From: Anaeramoeba flamelloides
Lineage: Eukaryota > Metamonada > Anaeramoebidae
Assembly (NCBI GenBank): GCA_027625915.1
Contig: JANTQA010000063.1
Span: forward strand, 7,025,501 to 7,089,500
Direction: 5' to 3'
Length of the DNA stretch: 64,000 nt
Below the pieces are notes generated by a model, which worked only from the letters and a program-made list of their open reading frames with translations, did no database searches and had not been told where the DNA came from. The position numbers and the translations under genes were made by a program. Positions 24,492-35,245 of this stretch are shown here, one piece after another; within the stretch, counting starts at the first letter, position 1; every line of letters begins with the position of its first letter.

Positions 24492-24622
24492 AAAAAATAA
24501 TTTAAATTTTTTTTTACGGATCAAGAGATAAAAATTGAATAATCATTACAAATAAAATTGAACGACTTATCTTATTTATAAACATGACTGAAAATGAAAA
24601 GCAATTGTTATAGTTTATAATG

Positions 24623-24682
<60 letters not shown>

Positions 24683-24972
24683 AAAGGCTAAAAAGTGTTA
24701 TTAAGTGTGATAATTTATTTTAGATCCCCTATGCATTTCGGCTGTTTTGAAGGGGTAAAAAAAATTCAATACATTCCCAAGAATTATATTAATAATTATC
24801 TTGAAATTTCATTCTAAAAATCATTTAAACTTTTTTTTTTGTAAATTCGAGGATTTTTGAGGAAGCCCTTATCAAATAAGAATATTGGACAATTTTATTG
24901 AAACATAAAAACTCAAAATTTTTAAATGAAACCAATTAGCTTTTTAATGGGAAATCCAATGATTATATATAT
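23226..24972. other. AT-rich DNA with simple repeats
   Basis: Contains a C6-A33 homopolymer junction at about 24452-24488 and an (AT)n run at 24625-24677. The ORF at 23950-24186 has no domain. No gene supported. Confidence 0.5.
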
Positions 24973-25510
24973 AAACTACATTCCAAAAATTTGGACCCAG
25001 TTTAAACAGTTTGAAGAATAACCATACCACACTTTAAATTCAATTTAGAAAAGAAGTTTGATTCTAGAATCTATTTTTATTTTTTATCTTTTTTTTTTGT
25101 TTTCAATTCCTTTTTTCCAGTTAAAAATCTGTTTCGTTAGATCTCGAAATTTTTTTTGATGGTTGGTAGAAGGTTAAGTGTTGAGTTTTTTAAACGAAAA
25201 ACCACATATAATTAGTTGATGTTATCTTATCCTTTGATTGATCAACAATTCTGGGTGAAATTTCAATAAATTTACCAATACATTTTTTGTTCCGCTGGTT
25301 TCATTATTTTGTATACACCAATTTTTATTTTTGAGTTTTATATTTTTTTCTTTTATTTGGATAAAAATGATTACTTATAAAAACAATAATACTAAGCTCA
25401 CTTAAATATTGTTTAATATTATGTTTGATAAAACACAATAAATAAGTTTTTTTTTTTTTTTTTGTATATTTTTCATTTTGGTGTGCCCAAATGTTTGTAA
25501 TATGGCTTAT
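24973..25510 (-). mobile_element. Tc1/mariner-like MITE, family A copy 2
   Basis: Left end ACATTCCAAAAATTTGGACC, right end GGTGTGCCCAAATGTTTGTA. Inverted relative to copies 1 and 3. The right part is more diverged and partly replaced by a T run. Non-coding. Confidence 0.7.
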
Positions 25511-27165
25511 ATATATACTCATGTATTATAACAGATATTCGTTTTTTTAATTCTGAAATTTTCAGCATTAATAAAGATTTTTTATTTCACTCAACATACC
25601 TAATAAAAAAAACCAAACAAATGAATAAAGATCACAAATTACAATCTATTTCGATAAAATTTTCTAGGTATAAAAGTAAATTATTTAAATCAATATGAAT
25701 TTTTTTCCCGATTTATAATTTAAATATCAGTAGATTATTCCCAATTTGTAAGTTTATATCAAATAGTCATTCTTTTATTTAAAAAATTATTTTTCAAGTT
25801 GCTTTGATACTTTTTCAGCGGATGAATAATTAAAAGGGATTTTGTGTGAATAATTTGAACAAAAAAAATCTCAGATGAGATCTTTTAAATTTATTTTTTC
25901 AAATTCAGGTAATACATCTCAATTTGCAAAGAATTACTTGATACACCATCTTTATCCAAATCAATAAGCATTTTTTAAAAGTAACATATAATATTATTTC
26001 ATGTTCAGAGGTCTATAAAAAAATTGATTATAAAAATATATATATATTTTTTTAAATCTCTCAAAAGAAAAAAAATAATAATAACTTTTCTATTAAAAGA
26101 TGAATTTAAGAAATTGATCCAAAAAATCGAAAAAAAAAAAAAATAAAATATATTTTTTCAATATTTTGACTTTGAGATTGAATTCTCAAAATTACAAAAC
26201 AATTACAAAAGATTCAACCCAAAGAAAAAGAAAATATGGTGAAAAAATTCAAAGAATGAAAAAGAATTATTTTGAGTTTTCAATTTAATGTAAAATAAAT
26301 AATAATCAAACCAAACGAATACCTCCAAGAAATCTTTATGCCTGAAGTTTAATTCTAAAAATATTGTATTTACTTGTAACCAAACCCGAATTAGATGAAT
26401 TAAATGAAAATAGGATTTTTATTTTCATTTTTAAATTCTTTAGGAATTAAAAAGTAATTTGTTTCTGAAAAATTTTCCAAAAAAAAGTTTTTCCATGAAG
26501 AATTAAATATAAAACCAAGTAAAGTTATTGGAAGTGTATGAAATGCTACATATAAGATAAAGAAATAAATGATCTTTCTTTTTATTGTTACAAGCTCAAT
26601 TTTTTAATCTTTTTTATGATTTCCCTTTTTTTTTTATAACATATGAAAATATATTATACTATAATATATTCGACTCTCTTTTTTTATTCAAATATTAATG
26701 AGTTTTGGTTAAAGAAACAGTTTTAATGAATTCAATTTCGCATAAATGGTAAGTATTCAAAAATTGGAAAAATACACCTACCACCCTTAAACAATAAAGC
26801 ACTAAGATATGTTTTCCATTCTCTGAGAAAATTTATCAAAATAAAACGCTTTCGTAAAAATAAAATTTTTAAAATCAAAATGAAAAAAAAACCGTTCAAT
26901 TTTCAGAGTTATAAAAAATCATATAAAATTGAGATCTAGAAATTTTTTTATATTTAATTTATTTAATATCAAACTTACAAATCAAGTGAATTGGATTATT
27001 ATGTTGGCTCAATTTATGATAGATAAGAATTTTCTCCTTTTTTTAAAAAAAGAGAGCTGCTTTTGTATAAATCTCCAATAATTATTAATAAAAATAAAAA
27101 CTAATAATTTCCAATGTGACTTCAATTCTTATAATAGCTGAACTAATAATTTAGTTTAGGTCTAA
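25511..27165. other. AT-rich intergenic DNA
   Basis: No gene, RNA or repeat copy recognised. It lies downstream of the RCC1-BTB gene. Confidence 0.5.
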
Positions 27166-28899
27166 TTATAACTTAAATTGCCTTTTTATATTTTTTAAGA
27201 AACCATTAAAAAGCCCACTGTTTGACAATTGATAGTATTCTGAAGCATCTTCAAGTTCGTCCACTACCAACTGAGGGTCATCGTCTGCTGTCAAATGAAT
27301 GTTTTCTATATAAAAATATTTTATTATTATTTCTAAACTTTCGAATGACTTTTGAGAGTAATCTTGAACCTCATTAGTTTCTGTCTGTATGTTTTGAAAC
27401 ATATCTCGGTAAAGCCCCGATCTAGCGTATAGAATACACTTATGAACGGGTATTTCTTCAAAAACTTCATCGTCTTCATCTTCATCGTCTTCGTCGTCAT
27501 TGTTTTTAATTTTTATTGTAAAGTCTTTCGAATCTTCGTCATTATAAAGCTTTGAAATATCATTAATTAATTTTTTCGAATTAAAGTTTGGTATATCAAA
27601 ATATTGTTTCATTTTTTTATCCAGTTCAAGCCCAAAACGTTTTTCGCCATAGACCCATTGTAAAACGCTTTCAAATTCACTTTTAGTGAAGTGCTCTTCG
27701 AAAATTTGTTTAATGTTATTGGGTTCCAAGCCAATTCGGCATTGCAAAATGACTTTGTGCACGTTGACTTTATGAATACAGAGATCTGCAAATTTTTCAG
27801 AATTCAAAAGATTAATCAAATCAACTGAGAGGCTTTGGTGAACTGCTTCGTACAGAAAAGGAAGAAAACTTGAAGACTTCACTTGAATGTTACTAAAGCT
27901 TTCGTAATCTGGGAGTTCCATTTTTCTGGGCTCCATTGAGTTCATATTGCCCATCTCTGTTCCCCAACAGAATATTTCATTTTTGCTTGTTAGGGCAAAA
28001 TTATAAGTCCTGCCACAGGAAATTTTTGTAATGAAGTGATCACTGAGCTTTGTGAGCTTTGTAAATTCAGAAACATCGGAGTTTAAGCCTGTTGAACTCG
28101 ATGATCCACAGGCATACATCTCTCCACTTGGGGTCAAAAGGAGTGAATGGTGTGAGCCGCATTGCAGATCAAGAAGATCGTCCGTCGTTAGCTCTTGAGG
28201 CAAATTAACTGGACATAACGTTTTTTCAAACGTTTGTTTTTTATTACCAAGCTTCCCATTGCTACCTTCGCCGCTCGCAAAGAGATCACCGTTTGTCTTG
28301 ATGATGAAAAAATGATAAGAATAATTCCCAGTAAACAGCCGTTCAACATTCTTTGTGACGTAGGTTGGTATCTGGAGGTGAGTCTCAGTTCCATTACCAT
28401 TTCTGCTTTGGAAACCGCACGAATATAGCAAATACCCGTCGCCCTGCATCTCCTGTGATTCGTTCTTCTTTCTGCACAGAAAAAATGTGTTTGTTACACC
28501 ACAAATCACGTCGTGGACATTCAGACCGTTTTCATCAAACCAAGTCACCTTGGCTGGTGGCCGTATATCTTTTCGATTGGGGATTGCACATTGCCCAGAC
28601 TGGTTGATAGAAGCGGCATAAATGTTATAAGATGTGGTAAGGATCATCGAATGATGGAATCCAGACGTAAATTTTAATACTTTTTCATTTTCTTCTTCAA
28701 ACTTTGTTTCATATGCCTGACCGTTGTCACAAAGCAAGAGTTTCCCTGACTCATAAAGATACAGTGCATGGCTGCTACCTCCACTTAGATCAACAATTTT
28801 TTCTGCATTCTTGGGGAGTAGGATTCCTGAAACAGGATCTTTCCATTGTATATCTTCCCATTTATTTTTTCCTTTTGCATAATAATATACTTTGCTCAT
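27166..28899 (-). CDS. RCC1-repeat protein with two BTB domains
   Basis: An intronless ORF of 577 residues. The N-terminal half (about 1-345) is a degenerate RCC1 beta-propeller with repeated signatures such as VDLSGGSSHALYL, FTSGFHHSMIL, YHFFIIKTNGDLFASGEGSN, LQCGSHHSLLL and ISCGRTYNFAL. It is followed by a short BTB domain (about 355-440, with FADLCIH and VHKVILQCR) and a second BTB domain (about 455-560, with KDFTIKI, an acidic insert near 469 and VHKCILYARS). BTB domains commonly dimerise and can link substrates to cullin-3, and RCC1 propellers bind partner proteins or GTPases. Such fusions are a large family in some amoeboid protists. The function of this member is unknown. The ATG follows an A-rich leader directly. 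Confidence 0.9.
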   Translation of the reverse strand: MSKVYYYAKGKNKWEDIQWKDPVSGILLPKNAEKIVDLSGGSSHALYLYESGKLLLCDNGQAYETKFEEENEKVLKFTSGFHHSMILTTSYNIYAASINQSGQCAIPNRKDIRPPAKVTWFDENGLNVHDVICGVTNTFFLCRKKNESQEMQGDGYLLYSCGFQSRNGNGTETHLQIPTYVTKNVERLFTGNYSYHFFIIKTNGDLFASGEGSNGKLGNKKQTFEKTLCPVNLPQELTTDDLLDLQCGSHHSLLLTPSGEMYACGSSSSTGLNSDVSEFTKLTKLSDHFITKISCGRTYNFALTSKNEIFCWGTEMGNMNSMEPRKMELPDYESFSNIQVKSSSFLPFLYEAVHQSLSVDLINLLNSEKFADLCIHKVNVHKVILQCRIGLEPNNIKQIFEEHFTKSEFESVLQWVYGEKRFGLELDKKMKQYFDIPNFNSKKLINDISKLYNDEDSKDFTIKIKNNDDEDDEDEDDEVFEEIPVHKCILYARSGLYRDMFQNIQTETNEVQDYSQKSFESLEIIIKYFYIENIHLTADDDPQLVVDELEDASEYYQLSNSGLFNGFLKNIKRQFKL

Positions 28900-29292
28900 T
28901 TTTGGTTTGTGTGAATGACAAAAAATGAGTCGGAAACCTTGGGTTTTTTTTTCCTCTCTAATTTGAATTGTTATTCACACTAATTTATAGTTTTTTTTTG
29001 ATTGTACAAGAATACTTATAAGAGTTTTGTGTTCTTTTGTTGACTTTCAGACAAGTCCAATTTAATCTAAAATTTTTTTTTCTTATTTTATACCTTTTTA
29101 TTGTTCCTTCTTTTGTTAAGTTTAGTTTTTCCCTTCCAATTGTTCTCCAATAAAAGTCAACATTATTGGTCGATTGAGTGATGGTTATTATTTTTTGAGC
29201 TTTTGGAATTTGAATTTGATTTCTTTGAGTTTTGAAAAGACCCACAGTATTGCAAAGATCCCATGTTTTTTGTTTTAACCCATCACTACACT
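28900..29292. other. Upstream region of the RCC1-BTB gene, possible exon relic
   Basis: A minus-strand open stretch (about 29095-29280; TIGREKLNLTKEG, KAQKIITITQS) has coding-like composition and a possible donor AAAAG|GTATAA. It ends abruptly at the edge of repeat D copy 2. It might be an exon cut off by that insertion, or chance. I do not recognise a family. Confidence 0.25.
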
Positions 29293-29982
29293 ACAAGGAA
29301 AATTTTTTCAAAAAAAAATCTCTAAATTTTGTATTTTTGAAATACACTCATATAATAAACATTCTTATACATAACAATTTTCAATAAGGTTTACAACTTT
29401 AATAGATATTAATAGCAATTGAAAAAAAAATGAAATTTTTCAGTAATATTTTTTTCATTTTTAATTGTAAAATTTTTGAATTTTTTAATTGACTTAGTAG
29501 AGAGATAATTTTCAAGTATTTTTTTAATATTCTAAAAGGAAACATATTTTTCAATTTGAAAATAGCAAAAAATATTTCAATCAAAAGATATTGCTAAATT
29601 AAATTGAAAATCTGATTTTTTATCTGTTTTTGGAATATTTTTTATCATTTTATTTTTTTCCATGTTTGAGTTTTTATATACATTCCCGATTTTTTTCTGC
29701 AAATTACTTTAACATATATTCTTTTTTCAATCTTAATGTTCAATCAAAAATTAATTCATTTCAACTTTTTCCAATATAAAAATACCCCGAAAATAGGTGT
29801 TTTTTTCAAAAGTCAATATTTTTGAAAAGGGGGGTATTCAGATTTTCATGAGATTAAAAGCTATCCTTTTTTTATTACATAAAATTATGATAACTTTGAA
29901 AAAATAATTTATAAAAGAAGTATAACTGAAATCCAATGTATAGTTTTGGCTAACTTTAATTTTATGTATTTAAATTTTCCTA
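29293..29982 (+). mobile_element. Dispersed repeat family D, copy 2 (MITE-like)
   Basis: Colinear with 3753-4445 over the full length. Ends are CAAGGAAAATTTTT and AAATTTTCCTAG, a short inverted repeat. No coding capacity. Confidence 0.7.
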
Positions 29983-31154
29983 GTATAGATGTAAAAATTA
30001 AAACTCTTGGACAAGTCTTTTTGGGTGGCTGTAGAAATTAAAGGAACAAATAAATAGGATGATAACAACTTTGAAACAGGAATTAGATGTTTTTAATCTC
30101 GTTTTAAAAAAGATTTGAGAAGAGATCGAAATATTAAAATGGAATTTTTTGACAATAAAAATGTAGAAAAGATGGTTATTTCAATTAACGTCAATAGACC
30201 GAACAAAAATTGAGCAATTTTTTTTTCATTTACAGACATGTTTTTTTGGTATTTGAATGTAAAAAATATAAGGGACACGATAATAATCCTATACAAGATT
30301 TTTAATTATTAATATTCTAAAATTTTTGGGTAATTTATTATATCTCAAATCAAATCTTTTGTATAAATAACCAATTTTTTTCTGAAATCTGTAAGAAACT
30401 TCCCTAAGGTTTATTATGGTTGTTTATCTATAGAATACTGATTTAATTGAATGATAGCCAAAGTAGATCAATTTTTTTTGAAAAAGAATTGAGTTTTTAT
30501 GGAGGTTTACTAGAGTTTGGAAAATGATAATTTTTATTCTTGTTTTTTTGATTGAATAAATAGTGTTTTGAACAAGTGTAATTTCAATTAATCATCATTC
30601 TAATAAGTGGGTGAGTAATAATTTTAAAAATTTGATTCTTGTAAAAAGGGTTTGATAATAATTATTAGCAATGACATAACAATTTTCCTAAAATTAACAA
30701 TTAACAATCTTATAAAGGATTCTTTTCGTGTTTGGTATTTTTTTCACTACTTAAATCGAAATTTCAAAAAAATGGCAGATTTTTCATCCGAAAAAAATCT
30801 ATTTAATTGTTATTTTTTTTTTTTTTGAATAATAATGTTTTTTATAAAGTTTTTAGAGATAATAACCAATATATATATATATATATGAATAAATAAAAAT
30901 ATAGTTATATCATATTATTTTTTAAAAGACAAATCAAAAAAGAAAAAACCAATAATAATAAAGAAATATGCACCGAATTTTGAAATTTGACTTTTATTGT
31001 TTATATAATAACATTCTATTTAACAAATTGAATTATTATCAAGAATGAATAAAGGGCTGTTAATGATTTTGAATATTTAAATAGTTTAATAGCAAATGAA
31101 TTGAATAAAGATAAACCATTTTTCAGTTAAATTAGTTCAGTTGTAATGGTTAAA
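29983..31154. other. AT-rich DNA, no gene seen
   Basis: The ORF at 30093-30296 is hydrophobic, without a domain. There is a short (AT)n run near 30871-30887. Confidence 0.5.
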
Positions 31155-31765
31155 TTACATATTTTTAGAGGGTTTGCATGGATATCAGAAGAAAAAAATT
31201 ATTTTGGAAATTTCCAAATTTATCATTTTTAACATTTGTTTTTTTTTTTATTTGAAAATGTAATTCAGTTGCAAAAATTTTTTTAAATTGCAAGATCAAT
31301 AGTCACTTGGGTAAAAAAAGGGTTATTCTAAGGTTATTGAAAGTGTGGAAATTATTGTTGATAAATCATATTGATTTATATTAGATTTTTATTCAATCTT
31401 TAATCCTGAAATATGAATAATAAATGTGGAAAATTTCCAGTTCATTTTCATTTACTTTTTCAAATAGAGACCATAAATTCCAACATACTTCTTTTTGATA
31501 CTTGATTTCTAAAAGAAAAATATGGAAAATGAAGTGAAAATTATTTCTTATTTATTATTTAAATACTAATATAAGATCAATATGTAATATTCTTTTTTTC
31601 TCAATATAACACTAAGAATTTGAGTTTTTGAATTTTTAAGTAAATTTATTGATTAATTATTTTTCATTCAGACGGATATCAACAATTCTTTGATGTATAT
31701 ATTCTACTTATTTTCTTATTTATTCTTCAAAGTTCAATTATATAAAATAATTGAAATTCGAAAAC
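31155..31765 (-). repeat. Dispersed repeat family G, copy 2
   Basis: Inverted relative to the copy at 421-1045 and colinear with it. Shared pieces include AGGGTTTGCATGGATATC at the left and ATATCAACAATTCTTTGATG at the right. Unknown class. Confidence 0.6.
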
Positions 31766-32159
31766 AAAGTTTTTTTTTGGCACAAACAAAGTTTATATTA
31801 AAATTAATTTGCCCACTTTTTTTGAAATAGCTTTGATAAAAATGTTTTTTTTTAGATGATGCAATTACCTGTACAAATTTTAATATAAATTGATAATTCC
31901 CCGGTCTTTGATATATCAATCATTATAATATATGTTTTATTATTTTCATTTTTATTATATAATTTGATTTTTTATAAGTATTTAAGAAATTTAATACTGC
32001 AATTTGAGTATCATATTTTTTCCAAAATTCTTAATATTTTTTTTTATTCTTTTTGGATTATTAAAATTTTTTAACTCAATTAATTTTAAAATAATTAGAA
32101 AAATAATAAAAATATTTATTTTAAATAAAAATAGTCAAAAATTTATATTAAAATATTAT
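31766..32159. other. AT-rich spacer
   Basis: Nothing recognised; it leads into the LINE relic. Confidence 0.4.
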
Positions 32160-33230
32160 CAAGGAAAATGACTTGGTATATTCCAAGGGGATCCTTGCCT
32201 CCTATTTTATTTGCTCTAATTTCACATTTTCAATTATTGATAATCATACCATTAACGGACCATTGTCATATATTTGCAGATTATTTGATTGTAATTAAAA
32301 AAGGATATAAATCATTTAAATCTAAAATTAAATTCTCTATATGTAATTATTATCCAATTGGGACGAAAACCGAATAAAGATAAAATAGTTGTATCAAAAG
32401 ATTTTAAAAAAATTAACTATTTAGGTATTTATTTGAATAAAATCTCTGATATAACCCATAATTTTAAAATAATTATAAGAGACGTTTAATAGCACTAAAG
32501 AATTATTTAACAACAGTTCGCTTAACAATAACTGAAAAATTAGTTTATTTTAATATTTTATAATAAGTCAATTAACATATGGATTAGAAATTTCTAATTA
32601 TAAAATAAATACTATAAATTACTGAAATTCTTGTATTAATCCATACATCACAGTATTATGCAAAATAAACCGAAAATACACCAATTTTTTATTATAAAAA
32701 CAGAATTTAAAATTGAAAATATGGTAATTTCGGTTAATAAAAAGAAATTTAAATTTCAAAAAAAAATTAAAAAATTTATCTCTTCCTAATTTAGAAAAAG
32801 TAATAAAATTTAATCAACGAATAAATAATAAAATCAATTGGAATTGTATATTTATAATTGAACTAAAAAAACTTCAAATATACAAATACACATATAATGA
32901 GTTATTTAATTCAACAAGTTGGAAGGACCAAAAATATTTCACAATAATAAAAAATCAAAATTATTTATTTAAAACTCAAAAATATTTAAGTTATCCATCA
33001 AGTTCAACAATTTTAAAATTTAGGTCATTTACTAATTGCTTAAACTGATATTATTATGTAATAAATAAAAAACTCTAATAAATTTTGTCCTTTATGTTTA
33101 AAATATGAACATAAAGAAATAATAGAAAATATTGAACATTTTTTATGGGTCTGTCCTTCAATTAAAAAAATCGATTAATATTTCATAACAAATTAAAAAG
33201 AAAGAAATCTTAATGAATTGAGTTTGAGGG
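32160..33230 (+). mobile_element. Decayed LINE (non-LTR retrotransposon), 5' truncated
   Basis: Translations on the plus strand show reverse-transcriptase landmarks in the right order. These are RGSLPPILFALI (the Q/R-G-x-P-x-SP-x-LF block), then HIFADYLIV (a FADD motif with the second Asp replaced by Tyr), then a NYLGIYL-type block near 32415. A C-terminal zinc-knuckle-like segment near 33100-33170 (FCPLCLKYEH..., IEHFLWVCPS) follows. The frame is broken several times. It resembles the better preserved LINE at 59745-60765 on the other strand. Only the 3' half of the ORF is present, as expected from 5' truncation. Confidence 0.75.
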
Positions 33231-33846
33231 AGTATCCATGGTAAAGAAAAATTTTTCACTTTTTTGCAATTCTGAAGAGGATCAGAAAATAACATTTTTT
33301 ACTTTGGTTGTAACTCATTGATTTTTATTATTTAAAGTACTTCATTCATTAGATTTTTTAAATTTTTTTTCAATGTCTCAAAGAAATTGCCACAATAGAA
33401 TGTTGAGTTGAATTGCTTAAAATAATGTTTTGAATGTTGAATGACTTATCTTTTATCCTTATCTCAACATTCTATTGTGGCATTTAATTTTTTCCTTTTT
33501 TTATTTTTTCATCATTTTTGTGATTTTTTAATCCTAAAAACATAAAGCAATTAGAAATATTTTTTTATTAGTGGCATTTGGGATTAATGGATTTTGTTTA
33601 AAAAGAACAACAACATTACAATTGAAACAATCATAAAAGGAAACATAAATGGGACTTAAATAGCTAGAAGGATTCCAAAAAAAAGAATAATTAAGTCAAA
33701 TTATTACTTGTTAGGATTTTAAATCGTTGGGTTTAGTGGAATTGGAGAAGTGAATATGATTATATGTTACCAAAGTTTAAACTACAAAATAGCTACAAGT
33801 TTTATTCAAAGAATCTGAAATTATCTTCTCCCAAAAAAAAAAAACT
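33231..33846. other. AT-rich spacer with a perfect hairpin
   Basis: Holds the 20-bp perfect inverted repeat listed separately. No gene. Confidence 0.5.
33388..33482. repeat. Perfect 20-bp inverted repeat (hairpin)
   Basis: TGCCACAATAGAATGTTGAG at 33388-33407 and its exact complement at 33463-33482, separated by 55 bases. Could be the ends of a very small MITE or a stem-loop. Confidence 0.85.
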
Positions 33847-34394
33847 TAAACCCTATTCCAAAAATTTGGACACATCTAAAATCAAAAATAGGGAAACAAA
33901 AACTCAATTTATGATATTTTTCCAAACGTAATATAAAACCATATTTAAGTAACATAGTATTAATGGTTTTTTAAGGAATATTTTTCATCCAAATATAAGA
34001 AAACAATAAAAAAATAAAAAATCAAAACAAGTGTGTCCAAAATAAGGAAACGAGCTGAAATGAAAGAGTTTGAACAAAAAATATATTGGTAGATTTGTTA
34101 AAATTACACAAACAATGGCTGATCGATCAAATGATAAGATACCATGCACCGGTTGTATGTGGATTTTTCAATTTAAGAAACTCAACTGTAACCATCTATC
34201 AACCATCTATAAAAAATTTACAGATCTAACGAAACAGATTAAGTAACTGAAAAAAAGAAAATGAAAACAAAAACAAAAAAGACAAAAAATGAAATAGTTT
34301 GTTGAATTAAAATTAATTTCAAATTGGATGTAAATCATGTTATTGTTATTTTTCCAACTGTTTAAACTGTGTCCAAATTGATGGAATTAAGATT
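33847..34394 (+). mobile_element. Tc1/mariner-like MITE, family A copy 3
   Basis: Left end AAACCCTATTCCAAAAATTT followed by GGACACA; right end GTGTCCAAATTGATGGAATT. Colinear with copy 1 at 10078. Non-coding. Confidence 0.8.
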
Positions 34395-35245
34395 ATTTTA
34401 ATAAAAAAATAATAAAAAAAAAAAAAAACTATTTTATCAATATAATCTCAATTTTTTTTATTGTTGAACATTACTAAAAAAAAAATATCAAATAATTTTT
34501 TTAAATAAAATTTTTAGAGAATCTACGATCACACGCCACTAAAATAAAATGTTCTTATCTCATCTCTCTCAAATTTTTATCATGTCTTATGGTGTAGCTA
34601 CTCCCTTAAACCATGATAGTTTGAAATTATTTTCATTAATTAATAATGGTGAAATCTATGATTTTCCGCTTAAATTTATGAAAGGGAATTTAAGTCTAAG
34701 GTCAACTAAAGTGTAATTTACACTTCTTTAATAATAATAAATTGACTTTTTTGAATTTTATTTATTTATTTTAATTATTGTTTTTTCCTTAAAGATCCTC
34801 ACCACTTTAACAAAAAATAACTCGTACAATTTGACTGATTGTTTCGAAAATAAGAAATGTATTTTTGTTTTTGTGTGATATATTTATCACCCTATCTAGA
34901 AAAATATATAGCTTATTTTCTCAAATTCATCCAAATAACAAGAGTTATATATTTTTAGCGAAATTTTTATTTCTTTATTAAAATCCAGAACCAAAATTTA
35001 AATTTAATCAAACAAAATGACTATTATAAAAAATTCAAAAAACAGTAAAATTCATTTAAAAAAAATTTAGGTTTTTAATAATTTTTTTTTTTTCTAATTT
35101 AACAATTTTTACCTGTCTTTCAAATAAATTAGTATACAAATAAAATGGGATAACTTGTGATTTTTTTAAAATGGTAAACAATAAATAATGAATTATGATA
35201 CAATTTGAAATTTTATTCTTCCAAATAATTTAAAATATTCTTCAA
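34395..35245. other. AT-rich DNA downstream of the PSF3-like gene
   Basis: No gene or repeat copy recognised; presumably includes that gene's 3' end. Confidence 0.45.

Noticed and set aside
28985-29245. 86-residue minus-strand ORF as a gene
   Set aside because: No family recognised, and it is cut at the edge of repeat D. Kept only as a possible exon relic.
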